DNA from: Bacillus sp. AFS073361
GTDB lineage: Bacteria; Bacillota; Bacilli; Bacillales; Cytobacillaceae
Assembly (NCBI RefSeq): GCF_002567005.1
Contig: NZ_NUZU01000004.1
Location: 124,001 to 188,000, forward strand
Direction: 5' to 3'
Length of the DNA: 64,000 nucleotides
Positions 15,222 to 22,116 of this stretch are shown here, piece after piece. Positions within the stretch are counted from its first letter, which is position 1. Each line of letters starts with the position of its first letter. The position numbers and the translations under genes are program-made. The notes under the pieces are model-generated. The model saw only the letters and a program-made list of their open reading frames with translations. It was not told the DNA's origin and did no database searches.

Positions 15222-16013
15222 CTATTTCTTCCCCAAAAGCATACCATTTTCCAGCAGATGTTTAGCTTTCTGATAATCATCGAAGTCCGCTTTTATATCT
15301 GCCTCTAATTTCTCTTTAAAATGGCGGTATGATACCTCCCACTCCACTAAGCTCTCAAAAAGTTTGGAAAAACTAGGTTTCATACTTTCCCAATTGGAAT
15401 AAATGTGATTACACCTTTCCAACAAATCTTCACGGTAGTAGAGCTGTTCATCCAACGCCATCCCTTTCGATTTTTCCATCCCAACTATCTCTTGAGAAGC
15501 ATTGGTTGCCATTAATTCATCCTGGATTTGTGGCTGCTCCTCCACTACCAAACGGTGCTCCGAACCAACTGCAAGCTCTTCCTGAGTCACATCCGATTCC
15601 CATAGTTCACCGTAGATTTCCGTTTGTTCCCCCATTTCCATGCGATGGTCATAAACAACTTCAAGATCTTCTTGAGTACCGTCCAAGTCCAATAATACGT
15701 CGTGGCTTTTTGGCTGCGCCTCCACTACCAAACGATGCCCGGAATCCACATCCATCACTTCTTGAGGGGCATCCATACCTTTGAATTGCTGTTCCCACTG
15801 TTCATAAAGGCTTTTTGCTGTCAGATAGTCCTCGAATTCCACGGTTTCATCTTCCTGTAATTTCTCTCGTAATTGGCGGCAAGCCCCTTCCCACTCCTCT
15901 ACACGATCCGTGTCCAAGCAGTCTGAAACATGCGGTTTCACAGTATTCCAATAAGAATTAAAGCTATTACACCATTCCAACAATTCATCACGGTATTGTT
16001 TTCGATCTTCCAT
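15222..16013 (-). CDS. Acidic protein with duplicated end modules and three 30-residue repeats
   Basis: A 263-residue acidic, cytoplasmic-looking protein not recognised. Two related modules of about 65 residues form the ends: 'QYRDELLEWCNSFNSYWNTV' (from 6) and 'YYREDLLERCNHIYSNWESM' (from 194), each followed by KP, a variable stretch, VEWE, 'LREKLQED' or 'FKEKLEAD', and a DYxxAK helix. Between them lie three exact 30-residue repeats (about 91-180) built on 'HRLVVExQP' and 'TQEELxV'. Each repeat ends in SQE or TQE followed by a hydrophobic pair. No signal peptide, membrane helix or catalytic motif is visible. It has a good ribosome site (AGGGG) and stands alone. The architecture suggests a binding or scaffold protein; that is only inference. 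Confidence 0.75.
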   Translation of the reverse strand: MEDRKQYRDELLEWCNSFNSYWNTVKPHVSDCLDTDRVEEWEGACRQLREKLQEDETVEFEDYLTAKSLYEQWEQQFKGMDAPQEVMDVDSGHRLVVEAQPKSHDVLLDLDGTQEDLEVVYDHRMEMGEQTEIYGELWESDVTQEELAVGSEHRLVVEEQPQIQDELMATNASQEIVGMEKSKGMALDEQLYYREDLLERCNHIYSNWESMKPSFSKLFESLVEWEVSYRHFKEKLEADIKADFDDYQKAKHLLENGMLLGKK

Positions 16014-16143
16014 TTCGGCACTTACCCCTCACATCTTTTTTTCTATGCTGGCTTTTCATGACTACAAATTCATCCTATGTTCCATGATTGTCCAGGGTTT
16101 AGACATATACCCATATGTAAAAAAACAACATGATTAATTATGA

Positions 16144-16740
16144 TTACTTTCCTCCAATCAAGGAAGTTGTTAGACCAACCGTGGTAATAGCTACACATGA
16201 ATAAAGAACGGAGTCTAATGATAGTAAAACCAAACTTGCCAAAACAATCAGACCATCAATAGCGATAATGACAAAAGCTATATTAACAGAATAAGTTCGA
16301 GAAATAATTTTAGCGAGTAAGTCGGTCCCTCCAGTACTTGTCTGATATCGGAGCATTAAACCAACACCCGTTCCAATGATGACACCTCCAATTAGTGCAC
16401 TTAAAAGGTGGGAAAGGTAAATTTGGAATCGAAGTGGAGCAAGCAAATCAATGAACAAAGAAGAAACTAACAATCCTTGTAAACTACTAAAGAAATACCC
16501 CCTTTTATTCATTGACGCGTATATACAGATGGGGAGACTCAAAGCAACCATTGTAATCCCTGCCTGAAAATCAAAAAAGTAATGAAGGATTAATGCAATT
16601 CCAAGGATTCCCCCGTCAATTAAATGGTTAGGCACCAAAAACCCATTTACCCCAATTCCTAACAGCAAGCTGCCAATAATAGTAGCCATTAATCTCTGAA
16701 AAATATTCATCACCTTGTCCTGTCTTTTTACTCTATACAT
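16144..16740 (-). CDS. YitT family membrane protein
   Basis: A 198-residue membrane protein with about five to six helices, corresponding to the YitT/DUF161 membrane domain: 'LLGIGVNGFLVPNHLIDGGI' (the family's N-x-F-L-x-P-x-x-I-x-x-GG signature), 'VGLMLRYQTSTGGTDLLAKI' (G-x-G-L-x-x-R-x-x-x-S-x-GG-T-D). The C-terminal soluble domain (DUF2179) of long YitT proteins is absent, so this is the short form. The start is uncertain: ATG at 16740 has a weak ribosome site and ATG at 16710 follows AAGGTG too closely. Two palindromes just upstream suggest regulation. Transport function is presumed but not known. Confidence 0.82.
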   Translation of the reverse strand: MYRVKRQDKVMNIFQRLMATIIGSLLLGIGVNGFLVPNHLIDGGILGIALILHYFFDFQAGITMVALSLPICIYASMNKRGYFFSSLQGLLVSSLFIDLLAPLRFQIYLSHLLSALIGGVIIGTGVGLMLRYQTSTGGTDLLAKIISRTYSVNIAFVIIAIDGLIVLASLVLLSLDSVLYSCVAITTVGLTTSLIGGK

Positions 16741-16760
16741 ATGCCGCCATCTAAAAATTC

Positions 16761-16800
16761 AGAATGATGGATCATTCTCCTTTAGTTTTGGAAACTAAAG
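16761..16800. promoter_or_regulatory. Two adjacent palindromes upstream of yitT
   Basis: AGAATGATGGATCATTCT (16761-16778) and CTTTAGTTTTGGAAACTAAAG (16780-16800) are perfect inverted repeats side by side, 20-60 bp upstream of the YitT start. On the minus strand a ribosome-like AAAGGAGA and an ATG opening a 15-codon frame lie across the boundary. They could be operators or an RNA hairpin with a leader peptide; no regulator is recognised. Confidence 0.45.
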
Positions 16801-16943
16801 TTTGTCGCTTTTTTTGTCGAATAAATAAAGAACATAAGCCGGAACGCCTTGTCCAATTGCTGCATTTAATATAGTAATTGCTTGAAAGTACTTGGTTAAA
16901 GGGTTTTATAACCAATAATCGGACAATTTGGGGTGGTAAATGG

Positions 16944-17564
16944 ATGGCAAGGGCAAAAAGAAAAGACAAGTTCTTTAACTATTTACTTCGTATGTCGTTA
17001 AATTTAAAAGCAAGTGCGAACTACTTTGCGGATTATAACTTAAAAAATGTTAGTGATCTTGTCATTTTTTCTGAGAAGATGAAAGAATTTGAGACTTATG
17101 GGGATACCATGGTACATGATCTCATTGGTGAACTAAATAATGCCTTTATCACTCCTATTGAACGCGAGGATATTTTAGCTCTTTCCATTAGCATGGATGA
17201 TATATTGGACGGTTTATACCATACAGCGGCTCTATTTGAAATGTACTCTATAATAGAAATAGACGAATATATGCTTAGATTTGTGGATGAGATCAAAAAT
17301 TGTGTAACCGAAATTGATGCAGCTATTGAACTCCTATCAGCAAAGAAAATGCTGGATTTAAGAGAACACACCATCAAAATTACAGAAATGGAGTCTGATT
17401 GCGACCACATTCTGCGTGATGCCATTAGGCATTTATTTACCACCCAGAAGGACCCGATCCGAATTATTAAACACAAACAAATCTATGAAGGTCTAGAAGA
17501 AATCGCTAACAGCTGTAAAGCGGTGGCAAATACGTTGGAAACCATCATTATGAAGAATGCTTAG
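16944..17564 (+). CDS. DUF47 / PhoU-like protein (YkaA type)
   Basis: A 206-residue all-helical cytoplasmic protein of the DUF47 (phosphate transport regulator, PhoU-like) family: 'FETYGDTMVHDLIGELNNAF', 'ITPIEREDILALSISMDDIL', then 'ESDCDHILRDAIRHLF' and 'KQIYEGLEEIANSCKAVANT'. The paired E-x-x-x-D motifs bind metal in PhoU-like folds. ATG at 16944 has GGGGTGG upstream and gives the length of B. subtilis YkaA (about 205). YkaA is normally next to the phosphate permease gene pit; here no pit is adjacent, so its partner would be elsewhere. Role in low-affinity phosphate or metal transport is inferred. Confidence 0.88.
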   Translation: MARAKRKDKFFNYLLRMSLNLKASANYFADYNLKNVSDLVIFSEKMKEFETYGDTMVHDLIGELNNAFITPIEREDILALSISMDDILDGLYHTAALFEMYSIIEIDEYMLRFVDEIKNCVTEIDAAIELLSAKKMLDLREHTIKITEMESDCDHILRDAIRHLFTTQKDPIRIIKHKQIYEGLEEIANSCKAVANTLETIIMKNA

Positions 17565-17570
17565 ATTCCC

Positions 17571-17597
17571 AAAAAAAAGACCCCTTATGGGGGGGGA
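17571..17597 (-). terminator. Terminator of the actin/RHH operon
   Basis: CCCC and GGGG form a short GC stem. On the minus strand it is followed by TCTTTTTTTT, and it directly abuts the stop codon of the RHH gene. It may also act on the convergent DUF47 gene. Confidence 0.6.
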
Positions 17598-17828
17598 TCA
17601 TAGACCGAAACTTTTCAACTTCGATTTGTCGATTGGCTTTTCCTGTTTCATACCCTTTTCATGTTCTTTACGAATGATACCAACACCTTGTTCCATATCC
17701 CGTTGGATCAGACGTTTGATATATGTGGCAAACTGAATATACTGGTTACAATGCTCGAGAAGCTCTCTTTCATAGGGATCATCCAGGTTGAAAGGGACTG
17801 ACTTGACCTTGCGATTCAGTTCATTCAT
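17598..17828 (-). CDS. Small ribbon-helix-helix-like partner of the actin homologue (ParR/Alp7R-like)
   Basis: A 76-residue protein starting at ATG 17828, which overlaps the last codons of the upstream actin gene (ATGAATGA), a sign of translational coupling. The N-terminal half, 'KVKSVPFNLDDPYERELLEH', reads as a beta strand followed by a helix, then 'YIKRLIQRDMEQG' as a second helix. This fits a ribbon-helix-helix DNA-binding fold, as in ParR-type centromere-binding adaptors. The C-terminal 25 residues are basic and probably flexible, the part that would touch the actin filament. Assignment rests on operon position and predicted fold, not on a close sequence match. Confidence 0.65.
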   Translation of the reverse strand: MNELNRKVKSVPFNLDDPYERELLEHCNQYIQFATYIKRLIQRDMEQGVGIIRKEHEKGMKQEKPIDKSKLKSFGL

Positions 17829-18684
17829 CGGCAAAGACCACTTTCCCCATAGAATAATATCCGAAAGCGTTGGCATATTGCGGACTGTATACTTTGGTCC
17901 CGTTCGCTCGGTAGAGGACGGGTTTGATTAGCTCGATATTTTTAAAATGCCTTTTAATATACGGGTAAAGATATTCAGCAATTCCTCCGCAAAGATAGGT
18001 CGGGTCGAACAAGTCCCATTTGCCTCGAATCTCCGCCAAGATCGCCTCTGCCATTTGCTTTTCTGTTATGTCCATATGTGTTTCAGCCCCGAAAGCAAGG
18101 GTCCCGCTTTTTCTGTCAATAAAATAACCATCTTCCACTCTTAAATAGTTAAAGGTACTACTTCCAGCGTCGATAATGTTCGCAATGTCATCCGGCCGAT
18201 CCTCCATGCTGAAGTATGCCCCTGACCCTTCAGGTGCGACCTTCACATCGTCGATGAAAAATGTTTTCCTTACATTATTCACCGTGATCGTGTGTGTCCC
18301 TTTCAGCATTTTCTCCATCATTTCCCTGTCCTTATCCACCATGCCGCGGATTGGCTGCCCAATCACGATACAATTCCCTCTTATTCTTCCATATTGATGA
18401 ACGGCCACCAGTACTCTGATCTTTGTTTCTTCATGCGCTTTCGAAATATCTCTCGGCTCTCTTATGGCATGGCATTCCCGCCAAGCAATATTCCCCAAGA
18501 ACAACTTCTCGTCTTCATACTCGACGATGTAGTCCCCGGCTTCCATTTGGTTGGCTTCCCCATTCACCAAATGGAGATGGCGGTAAGGGCCAACTGTTGA
18601 CCTAAACTTAAACACCTGGTCCCTCGTTCTTCCTTTCACCTCGTAGGCGCCTGCATCGATCGCTAAAATCCATTTGTGCTCCAT
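17821..18684 (-). CDS. ParM/StbA (Alp7A)-family actin-like ATPase
   Basis: A 287-residue bacterial actin of the plasmid-segregation type. Visible motifs: phosphate-1 'LAIDAGAYEVKG' (about 7-18), phosphate-2 'NIIDAGSSTFNYL' (about 171-183), and the adenosine motif 'LCGGIAEYL' (about 232-240). Such proteins polymerise with ATP and push plasmid copies apart through a DNA-bound adaptor. ATG at 18684 has AAAGGGG and GGGAAA upstream; the frame stays open 16 codons further without a better start. The downstream gene overlaps it and encodes a small RHH-like protein, completing a two-gene parMR-type cassette. Neighbours are ordinary chromosomal genes, so it is either a chromosomal actin system or a captured plasmid module. 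Confidence 0.85.
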   Translation of the reverse strand: MEHKWILAIDAGAYEVKGRTRDQVFKFRSTVGPYRHLHLVNGEANQMEAGDYIVEYEDEKLFLGNIAWRECHAIREPRDISKAHEETKIRVLVAVHQYGRIRGNCIVIGQPIRGMVDKDREMMEKMLKGTHTITVNNVRKTFFIDDVKVAPEGSGAYFSMEDRPDDIANIIDAGSSTFNYLRVEDGYFIDRKSGTLAFGAETHMDITEKQMAEAILAEIRGKWDLFDPTYLCGGIAEYLYPYIKRHFKNIELIKPVLYRANGTKVYSPQYANAFGYYSMGKVVFADE

Positions 18685-18724
18685 TTTCCCTACCCCTTTG
18701 AACAATATTGTGATGATGCCTATA

Positions 18725-18797
18725 TGTGTCATATATCTAACCCAATTTCAAACCTAGTATATGTGCGGAGTACCACATGTGACACACTCGTGTCATA
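18725..18797. promoter_or_regulatory. Candidate centromere/operator repeats upstream of the actin gene
   Basis: A TGTGTCATA-type element occurs at 18725-18733 and 18789-18797, and inverted as TGTGACACA at 18778-18786. The inverted pair reads GACAC-actc-GTGTC, and TATATG-tgt-CATATA at the left end is itself a palindrome. ParR-type adaptors bind such iterons just upstream of parM and repress it. Only three imperfect copies are seen, so this is tentative. Confidence 0.4.
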
Positions 18798-18923
18798 CAA
18801 ACTGATCATGATATGCTTTTTCCCTTTTGGATTAGGCCATTTCTGCCAATTTTGATATATTCTCAAAATCTGCGTCATAAATTACTGTGATGACAACCTG
18901 ATTAAGTGAAGGGAGTGTATCTT

Positions 18924-20459
18924 TTGAAAAATCTCTCTAAATTTATCGACGAACTCCCAATTCCTCCGATTTTAAGACCCCGATGGAAAGGGCCGAACTA
19001 TACGTATTATGAAGTGAAGATGACGGAATTTAAGCAATCACTCCATCTTGAATTGAATGATACAACCGTTTGGGGCTATGAGGGCAGCTATCCAGGTCCG
19101 ACGATTGAGGTGGAAAGCGGCGAAAATGTGTATATCAAATGGATCAACGATCTCCCGGATAAGCATCTCCTGCCGATCGACTACACGGTTCACGGCGCCC
19201 ATAAGGATGTGCCGGATGTCCGCACGGTCGTCCATGTTCACGGAGCTTGCGTGGAATGGGAAAGCGATGGCTACCCGGAGGCTTGGTTTACTAGGGGATT
19301 CGAAAAAGTGGGGCCTTATTTTAAAAAGCAAGTCTATCACTATACGAATTGCGATCATGCCTGTACGCTTTGGTATCATGACCATACCCTGGGGATCACG
19401 AGGCTTAATGTTTATGCCGGATTGGCCGGATTTTACTTAGTCAGGAGCCAGCGGGAGCGGTCATTAAATTTACCAACCGGCAAATTTGACGTGCCGCTGC
19501 TGATTCAAGACAAGACTTTCCATCACGATGGTTCACTCTTTTATCCAAAGCAGCCGAAAAAACCTGTCCCGGGAGTAGAAACATCGATTGTTCCTGAATT
19601 TTTTGGCGATACCCTTTTGGTGAATGGCAAAGTATCTCCTTTTTTAAACGTAGAGCCCCGTAAATATCGCTTTCGGCTCCTCAACGGCTCTAACAGCCGC
19701 TTCTATCGAATCAAGCTGGATTCGGGACAGCGCATGTATTTGATTGCGGCCGAGCGAGGTTTGATGGAGCAGCCGATGGGGGTCAACGAAATCCTCTTAG
19801 CCCCTGCCGAGCGGGTTGAGGTGATCATTGATTTCACCAATCTGGAGGGCAGGAAGATTATCATGACTAACGATGCGCCAGCAGCCTTTCCAAGCGGCCA
19901 TCCAGTCAATGAGCAAACGGGGAGCGTGATGCAGTTTCGAGTAACCCTCCCTTTGTCTAGTGTGGATACAAGTGTGATTCCGGCTTATCTGATGCCCTAT
20001 CGGTTGATGAATGAACAGGACGCTTCCAAGTCACGATACTTAACTTTGAATGACCGTATGGACCAGTACGGTCGTCCATTGATGTTATTGGATAACAAGA
20101 CGTGGGATGACCCGATTTCTGAAAATCCGAAGCTGGGCTCCACCGAAGTATGGTACCTGATTAACTTATCTCCTGATTCCCACCCGATTCATTTACACTT
20201 AGTTGAGTTTCAGGTCTTAGATCGGCGGGGGTTTGATGTTGACAGGTATACCAAGGAGAAAATAATCCATTACACTGGACCAGCGATACCGCCCGAACCC
20301 CATGAACGCGGCTGGAAGGATACGGTTCGTGCGGACCCGAATCAGGTCACGCGGATAATGATGAAGTTTGGTCCTTTTACCGGGTTATATGTCTGGCACT
20401 GCCATATGCTGGAACATGAGGATTATGAAATGATGCGGCCATTTATTGTGATCCGCTGA
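18924..20459 (+). CDS. cotA: CotA-type spore coat multicopper oxidase (laccase)
   Basis: A 511-residue multicopper oxidase close to B. subtilis CotA (513 residues). Copper ligands are in place: 'VVHVHG', 'LWYHDHTLGITRLNVYAG', 'HPIHLHLVEF' and the terminal 'VWHCHMLEHEDYEMM', with the type-1 axial Met at the end. TTG at 18924 has GAAGGGAG upstream and gives 'MKNLSKFIDELPIPP', matching the CotA N-terminus; the frame opens six codons earlier without a ribosome site. No signal peptide, as expected for an outer-coat protein made in the mother cell. CATAAATTA at 18876-18884 matches the sigma-K -10 element, but its -35 AC is not clear. It oxidises phenolics and helps form brown spore pigment. Confidence 0.94.
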   Translation: MKNLSKFIDELPIPPILRPRWKGPNYTYYEVKMTEFKQSLHLELNDTTVWGYEGSYPGPTIEVESGENVYIKWINDLPDKHLLPIDYTVHGAHKDVPDVRTVVHVHGACVEWESDGYPEAWFTRGFEKVGPYFKKQVYHYTNCDHACTLWYHDHTLGITRLNVYAGLAGFYLVRSQRERSLNLPTGKFDVPLLIQDKTFHHDGSLFYPKQPKKPVPGVETSIVPEFFGDTLLVNGKVSPFLNVEPRKYRFRLLNGSNSRFYRIKLDSGQRMYLIAAERGLMEQPMGVNEILLAPAERVEVIIDFTNLEGRKIIMTNDAPAAFPSGHPVNEQTGSVMQFRVTLPLSSVDTSVIPAYLMPYRLMNEQDASKSRYLTLNDRMDQYGRPLMLLDNKTWDDPISENPKLGSTEVWYLINLSPDSHPIHLHLVEFQVLDRRGFDVDRYTKEKIIHYTGPAIPPEPHERGWKDTVRADPNQVTRIMMKFGPFTGLYVWHCHMLEHEDYEMMRPFIVIR

Positions 20460-20465
20460 GCTGAG

Positions 20466-20493
20466 GCAGTGTGTATTCTCCACACTGCTTTTT
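20466..20493 (+). terminator. cotA terminator
   Basis: GCAGTGTG pairs with CACACTGC around a 7-base loop and is followed by five T, seven bases past the cotA stop. Confidence 0.88.
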
Positions 20494-20579
20494 GCACGCT
20501 TTCAAGCAAAATTGATGAATTTTTTAAGGGCATTCCCCCAGTTATTTGCATAAGGATATAGTGAATGGAGTGAAATACA

Positions 20580-21011
20580 TTGAATGCTCAATCAGAAAAG
20601 GCAAAGGCAGCCATGGCCAAGGAAAATAGTCAATCTGATAATGAAGAAGTGATTGCACAACTTGAGAAACAAGTTTCCATTGCCGTCTGGATTCAATTTA
20701 TTGGTCAAATCATGGAGGCATTTTATTTATCTAAGATCATGTTGGTTAGTGAGGAAGTCAGAGAGAATGCCAATGAAAGACAGATTTTACTGGGGGCATG
20801 GATTCAAACCGCAGGACAACTTTTTGAAGGTGTGGGTACCACTAAACAGCTGTATACGGATGAAGAAAAATCGCTCACGTTGGAAGCGCAGCGAGTCACC
20901 AATTTCGGGGATTGGCTGCAATCGGTAGGAGTCGCTTTGGAAGCAAATGCAGGTACACAAATCATTCTTGAGGAAATAAGGAAAGCGGAAGAAGAGGAGT
21001 TTATTCCCTAG
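20580..21011 (+). CDS. Three-repeat protein, probably DUF6944 family
   Basis: A 143-residue protein from TTG at 20580 with GGAGTGA seven bases upstream. After a charged 25-residue lead come three related units of about 42 residues: 'VWIQFIGQIMEAFYLSK', 'AWIQTAGQLFEGVGTTK' and 'DWLQSVGVALEANAGTQ', each beginning with [AG]-x-W-[IL]-Q and each followed by a charged linker. Each unit would form one to two amphipathic helices. I believe this is the 'DUF6944 family repetitive protein' seen in spore-formers, but the family name is from memory. It lies between cotA and a Tyr-rich small gene, which suggests a spore role. Confidence 0.72.
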   Translation: MNAQSEKAKAAMAKENSQSDNEEVIAQLEKQVSIAVWIQFIGQIMEAFYLSKIMLVSEEVRENANERQILLGAWIQTAGQLFEGVGTTKQLYTDEEKSLTLEAQRVTNFGDWLQSVGVALEANAGTQIILEEIRKAEEEEFIP

Positions 21012-21046
21012 TCTTAAACTATATTGTAAAAAGGAAATGGTTATGA

Positions 21047-21217
21047 ATGAATCCATTGTTATTTCAAGCAAATGATGTCAGACGGATATTTTTACGGCCT
21101 CATCTTTTTGGTTACCATCCTTTCCACTATGGAAGCCCCTTTTTCATAGGGGGATGGTATGGCAGTCCGTATTCCTTTGGTTATGGTTACCCTTATTATG
21201 GGTATCCATATTATTAG
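21047..21217 (+). CDS. Small Tyr/Gly/Pro-rich, spore-coat-like protein (56 aa)
   Basis: ATG at 21047, with AAGGAAATGG upstream, gives a 56-residue peptide. Its N-terminus reads 'MNPLLFQANDVRRIFLRPHL', followed by about 35 residues of Phe/Tyr/Gly/Pro/His repeats ('FGYHPFHYGS', 'YGYPYYGYPYY' at the end). Such short aromatic-glycine tails are typical of minor coat and crust proteins of Bacillus spores. It follows the three-repeat gene on the same strand, 35 bp downstream, and is closed by a terminator, so the two are probably one operon. No close family is recognised. Confidence 0.6.
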   Translation: MNPLLFQANDVRRIFLRPHLFGYHPFHYGSPFFIGGWYGSPYSFGYGYPYYGYPYY

Positions 21218-21224
21218 TGGGAGT

Positions 21225-21264
21225 CTCTAAAAATCCAGGTGTTCTGAGCCTGGGTTTTTAGAGG
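21225..21264 (+). terminator. Terminator of the 20580-21217 operon
   Basis: CTCTAAAAATCCAGG and CCTGGGTTTTTAGAGG form a long stem around tgttctgag, seven bases past the stop. It is bidirectional in appearance and also faces the convergent membrane-protein gene. Confidence 0.85.
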
Positions 21265-21273
21265 TAAACTGAA

Positions 21274-21684
21274 TCATTTTTTAAAAAGTTTATTTAAAAA
21301 TCTCTTCGCCAGCAGGAACACCCACGCAATGGCTGCGAAAGCGATGAAAAATACAACGTATCCCCATAATCCCACAATCGCATCTTGGAATTCCATGTTT
21401 CCTCTATTGGTGATCGCTTGTTGTATTTCGATCGCAAAAACTAAAACGACCATAAATGTAAACGTATAGAGGAAGGATAGAATCGTAATCCCAAACCGCA
21501 TTTTAGAGACAATTTTTGAAAAAATAAGGACAACCCCAAATACAAAAATGCCGATGATCCCCATAATCCAAAAGTGTAAGTCTTTATCATTTAACCCAAG
21601 ATTTAAATAATCATTTGTATATAATTGAATAAAATCATGGATATTATTTAATAGCTCTGTAAGCATGAGTATGATGTCTTTCAA
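21274..21684 (-). CDS. Small membrane protein (three helices)
   Basis: A 136-residue protein from TTG at 21684 (GGAG nine bases upstream); GTG at 21693 is the alternative. Three membrane helices are evident: 'FWIMGIIGIFVFGVVLIFSK', 'ITILSFLYTFTFMVVLVFAI' and 'LWGYVVFFIAFAAIAWVFLL', followed by a basic end (KRFLNKLFKK). The N-terminal 40 residues form an amphipathic helix. It resembles small uncharacterised Bacillus membrane proteins; no function can be assigned. Single gene. Confidence 0.72.
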   Translation of the reverse strand: MKDIILMLTELLNNIHDFIQLYTNDYLNLGLNDKDLHFWIMGIIGIFVFGVVLIFSKIVSKMRFGITILSFLYTFTFMVVLVFAIEIQQAITNRGNMEFQDAIVGLWGYVVFFIAFAAIAWVFLLAKRFLNKLFKK

Positions 21685-21812
21685 TGTAACCACTCCTTCC
21701 CTCCATTGTAGAACACTATTAATTTCAATGCTAACCCATATTTTTTCCAGGTATAAGAGAATGATAGTTTGGCCATAATGATGATAGATTCAAAATCGAA
21801 GGGGGAACGAGG

Positions 21813-21950
21813 ATGAAGGAGAATAAATTACTATTATCAGAGTTTGCCAATGAGGATGGTTTCGAACTTAACCGCTATATAACGCACTTATTTGAATATT
21901 TTTCTAGTTTATCCAAAACCGAAGTGGCAAAGATCGAGCCAACCCCATGA
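21813..21950 (+). CDS. Small hypothetical protein (45 aa)
   Basis: ATG at 21813 with GGGGG upstream gives a 45-residue soluble peptide: 'MKENKLLLSEFANEDGFELN', then RYITHLFEYFSSLSKTEV and a KIEPTP end. It is followed by an intrinsic terminator that overlaps its stop codon, which supports a real, monocistronic gene. No cysteine, membrane helix or known motif. I do not recognise it. Confidence 0.6.
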   Translation: MKENKLLLSEFANEDGFELNRYITHLFEYFSSLSKTEVAKIEPTP

Positions 21951-21971
21951 TTGTGAGGGGGCTCTTTTTTT
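21936..21971 (+). terminator. Terminator of the 45-aa gene
   Basis: GAGCCaaCCCC pairs with GGGGGCTC across a loop that contains the stop codon, followed by eight T. Confidence 0.8.
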
Positions 21972-21999
21972 GGTGATGATTCTTTTTGGATGTCCATTT

Positions 22000-22042
22000 G
22001 GTGTCAGGCACCATGTGAAATTTTCACATGGTGCCTGACACC
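22000..22042. repeat. Perfect hairpin of two inverted GGTGTCAGGCACC motifs
   Basis: GGTGTCAGGCACCATGTGAA and its exact reverse complement are separated by only about three bases, giving a 20-21 bp perfect stem; on the plus strand it is followed by gattttttg. It is the first, and the most regular, member of the GGTGTCAGGCACC family in the window, and sits 75 bp before ywqB. Confidence 0.88.
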
Positions 22043-22116
22043 GATTTTTTGGGTATAATAGTGGAATATGGTTTTTTATTTATAATTGACTGGATTTGGT
22101 AAAGGGGGTTGTGGCT

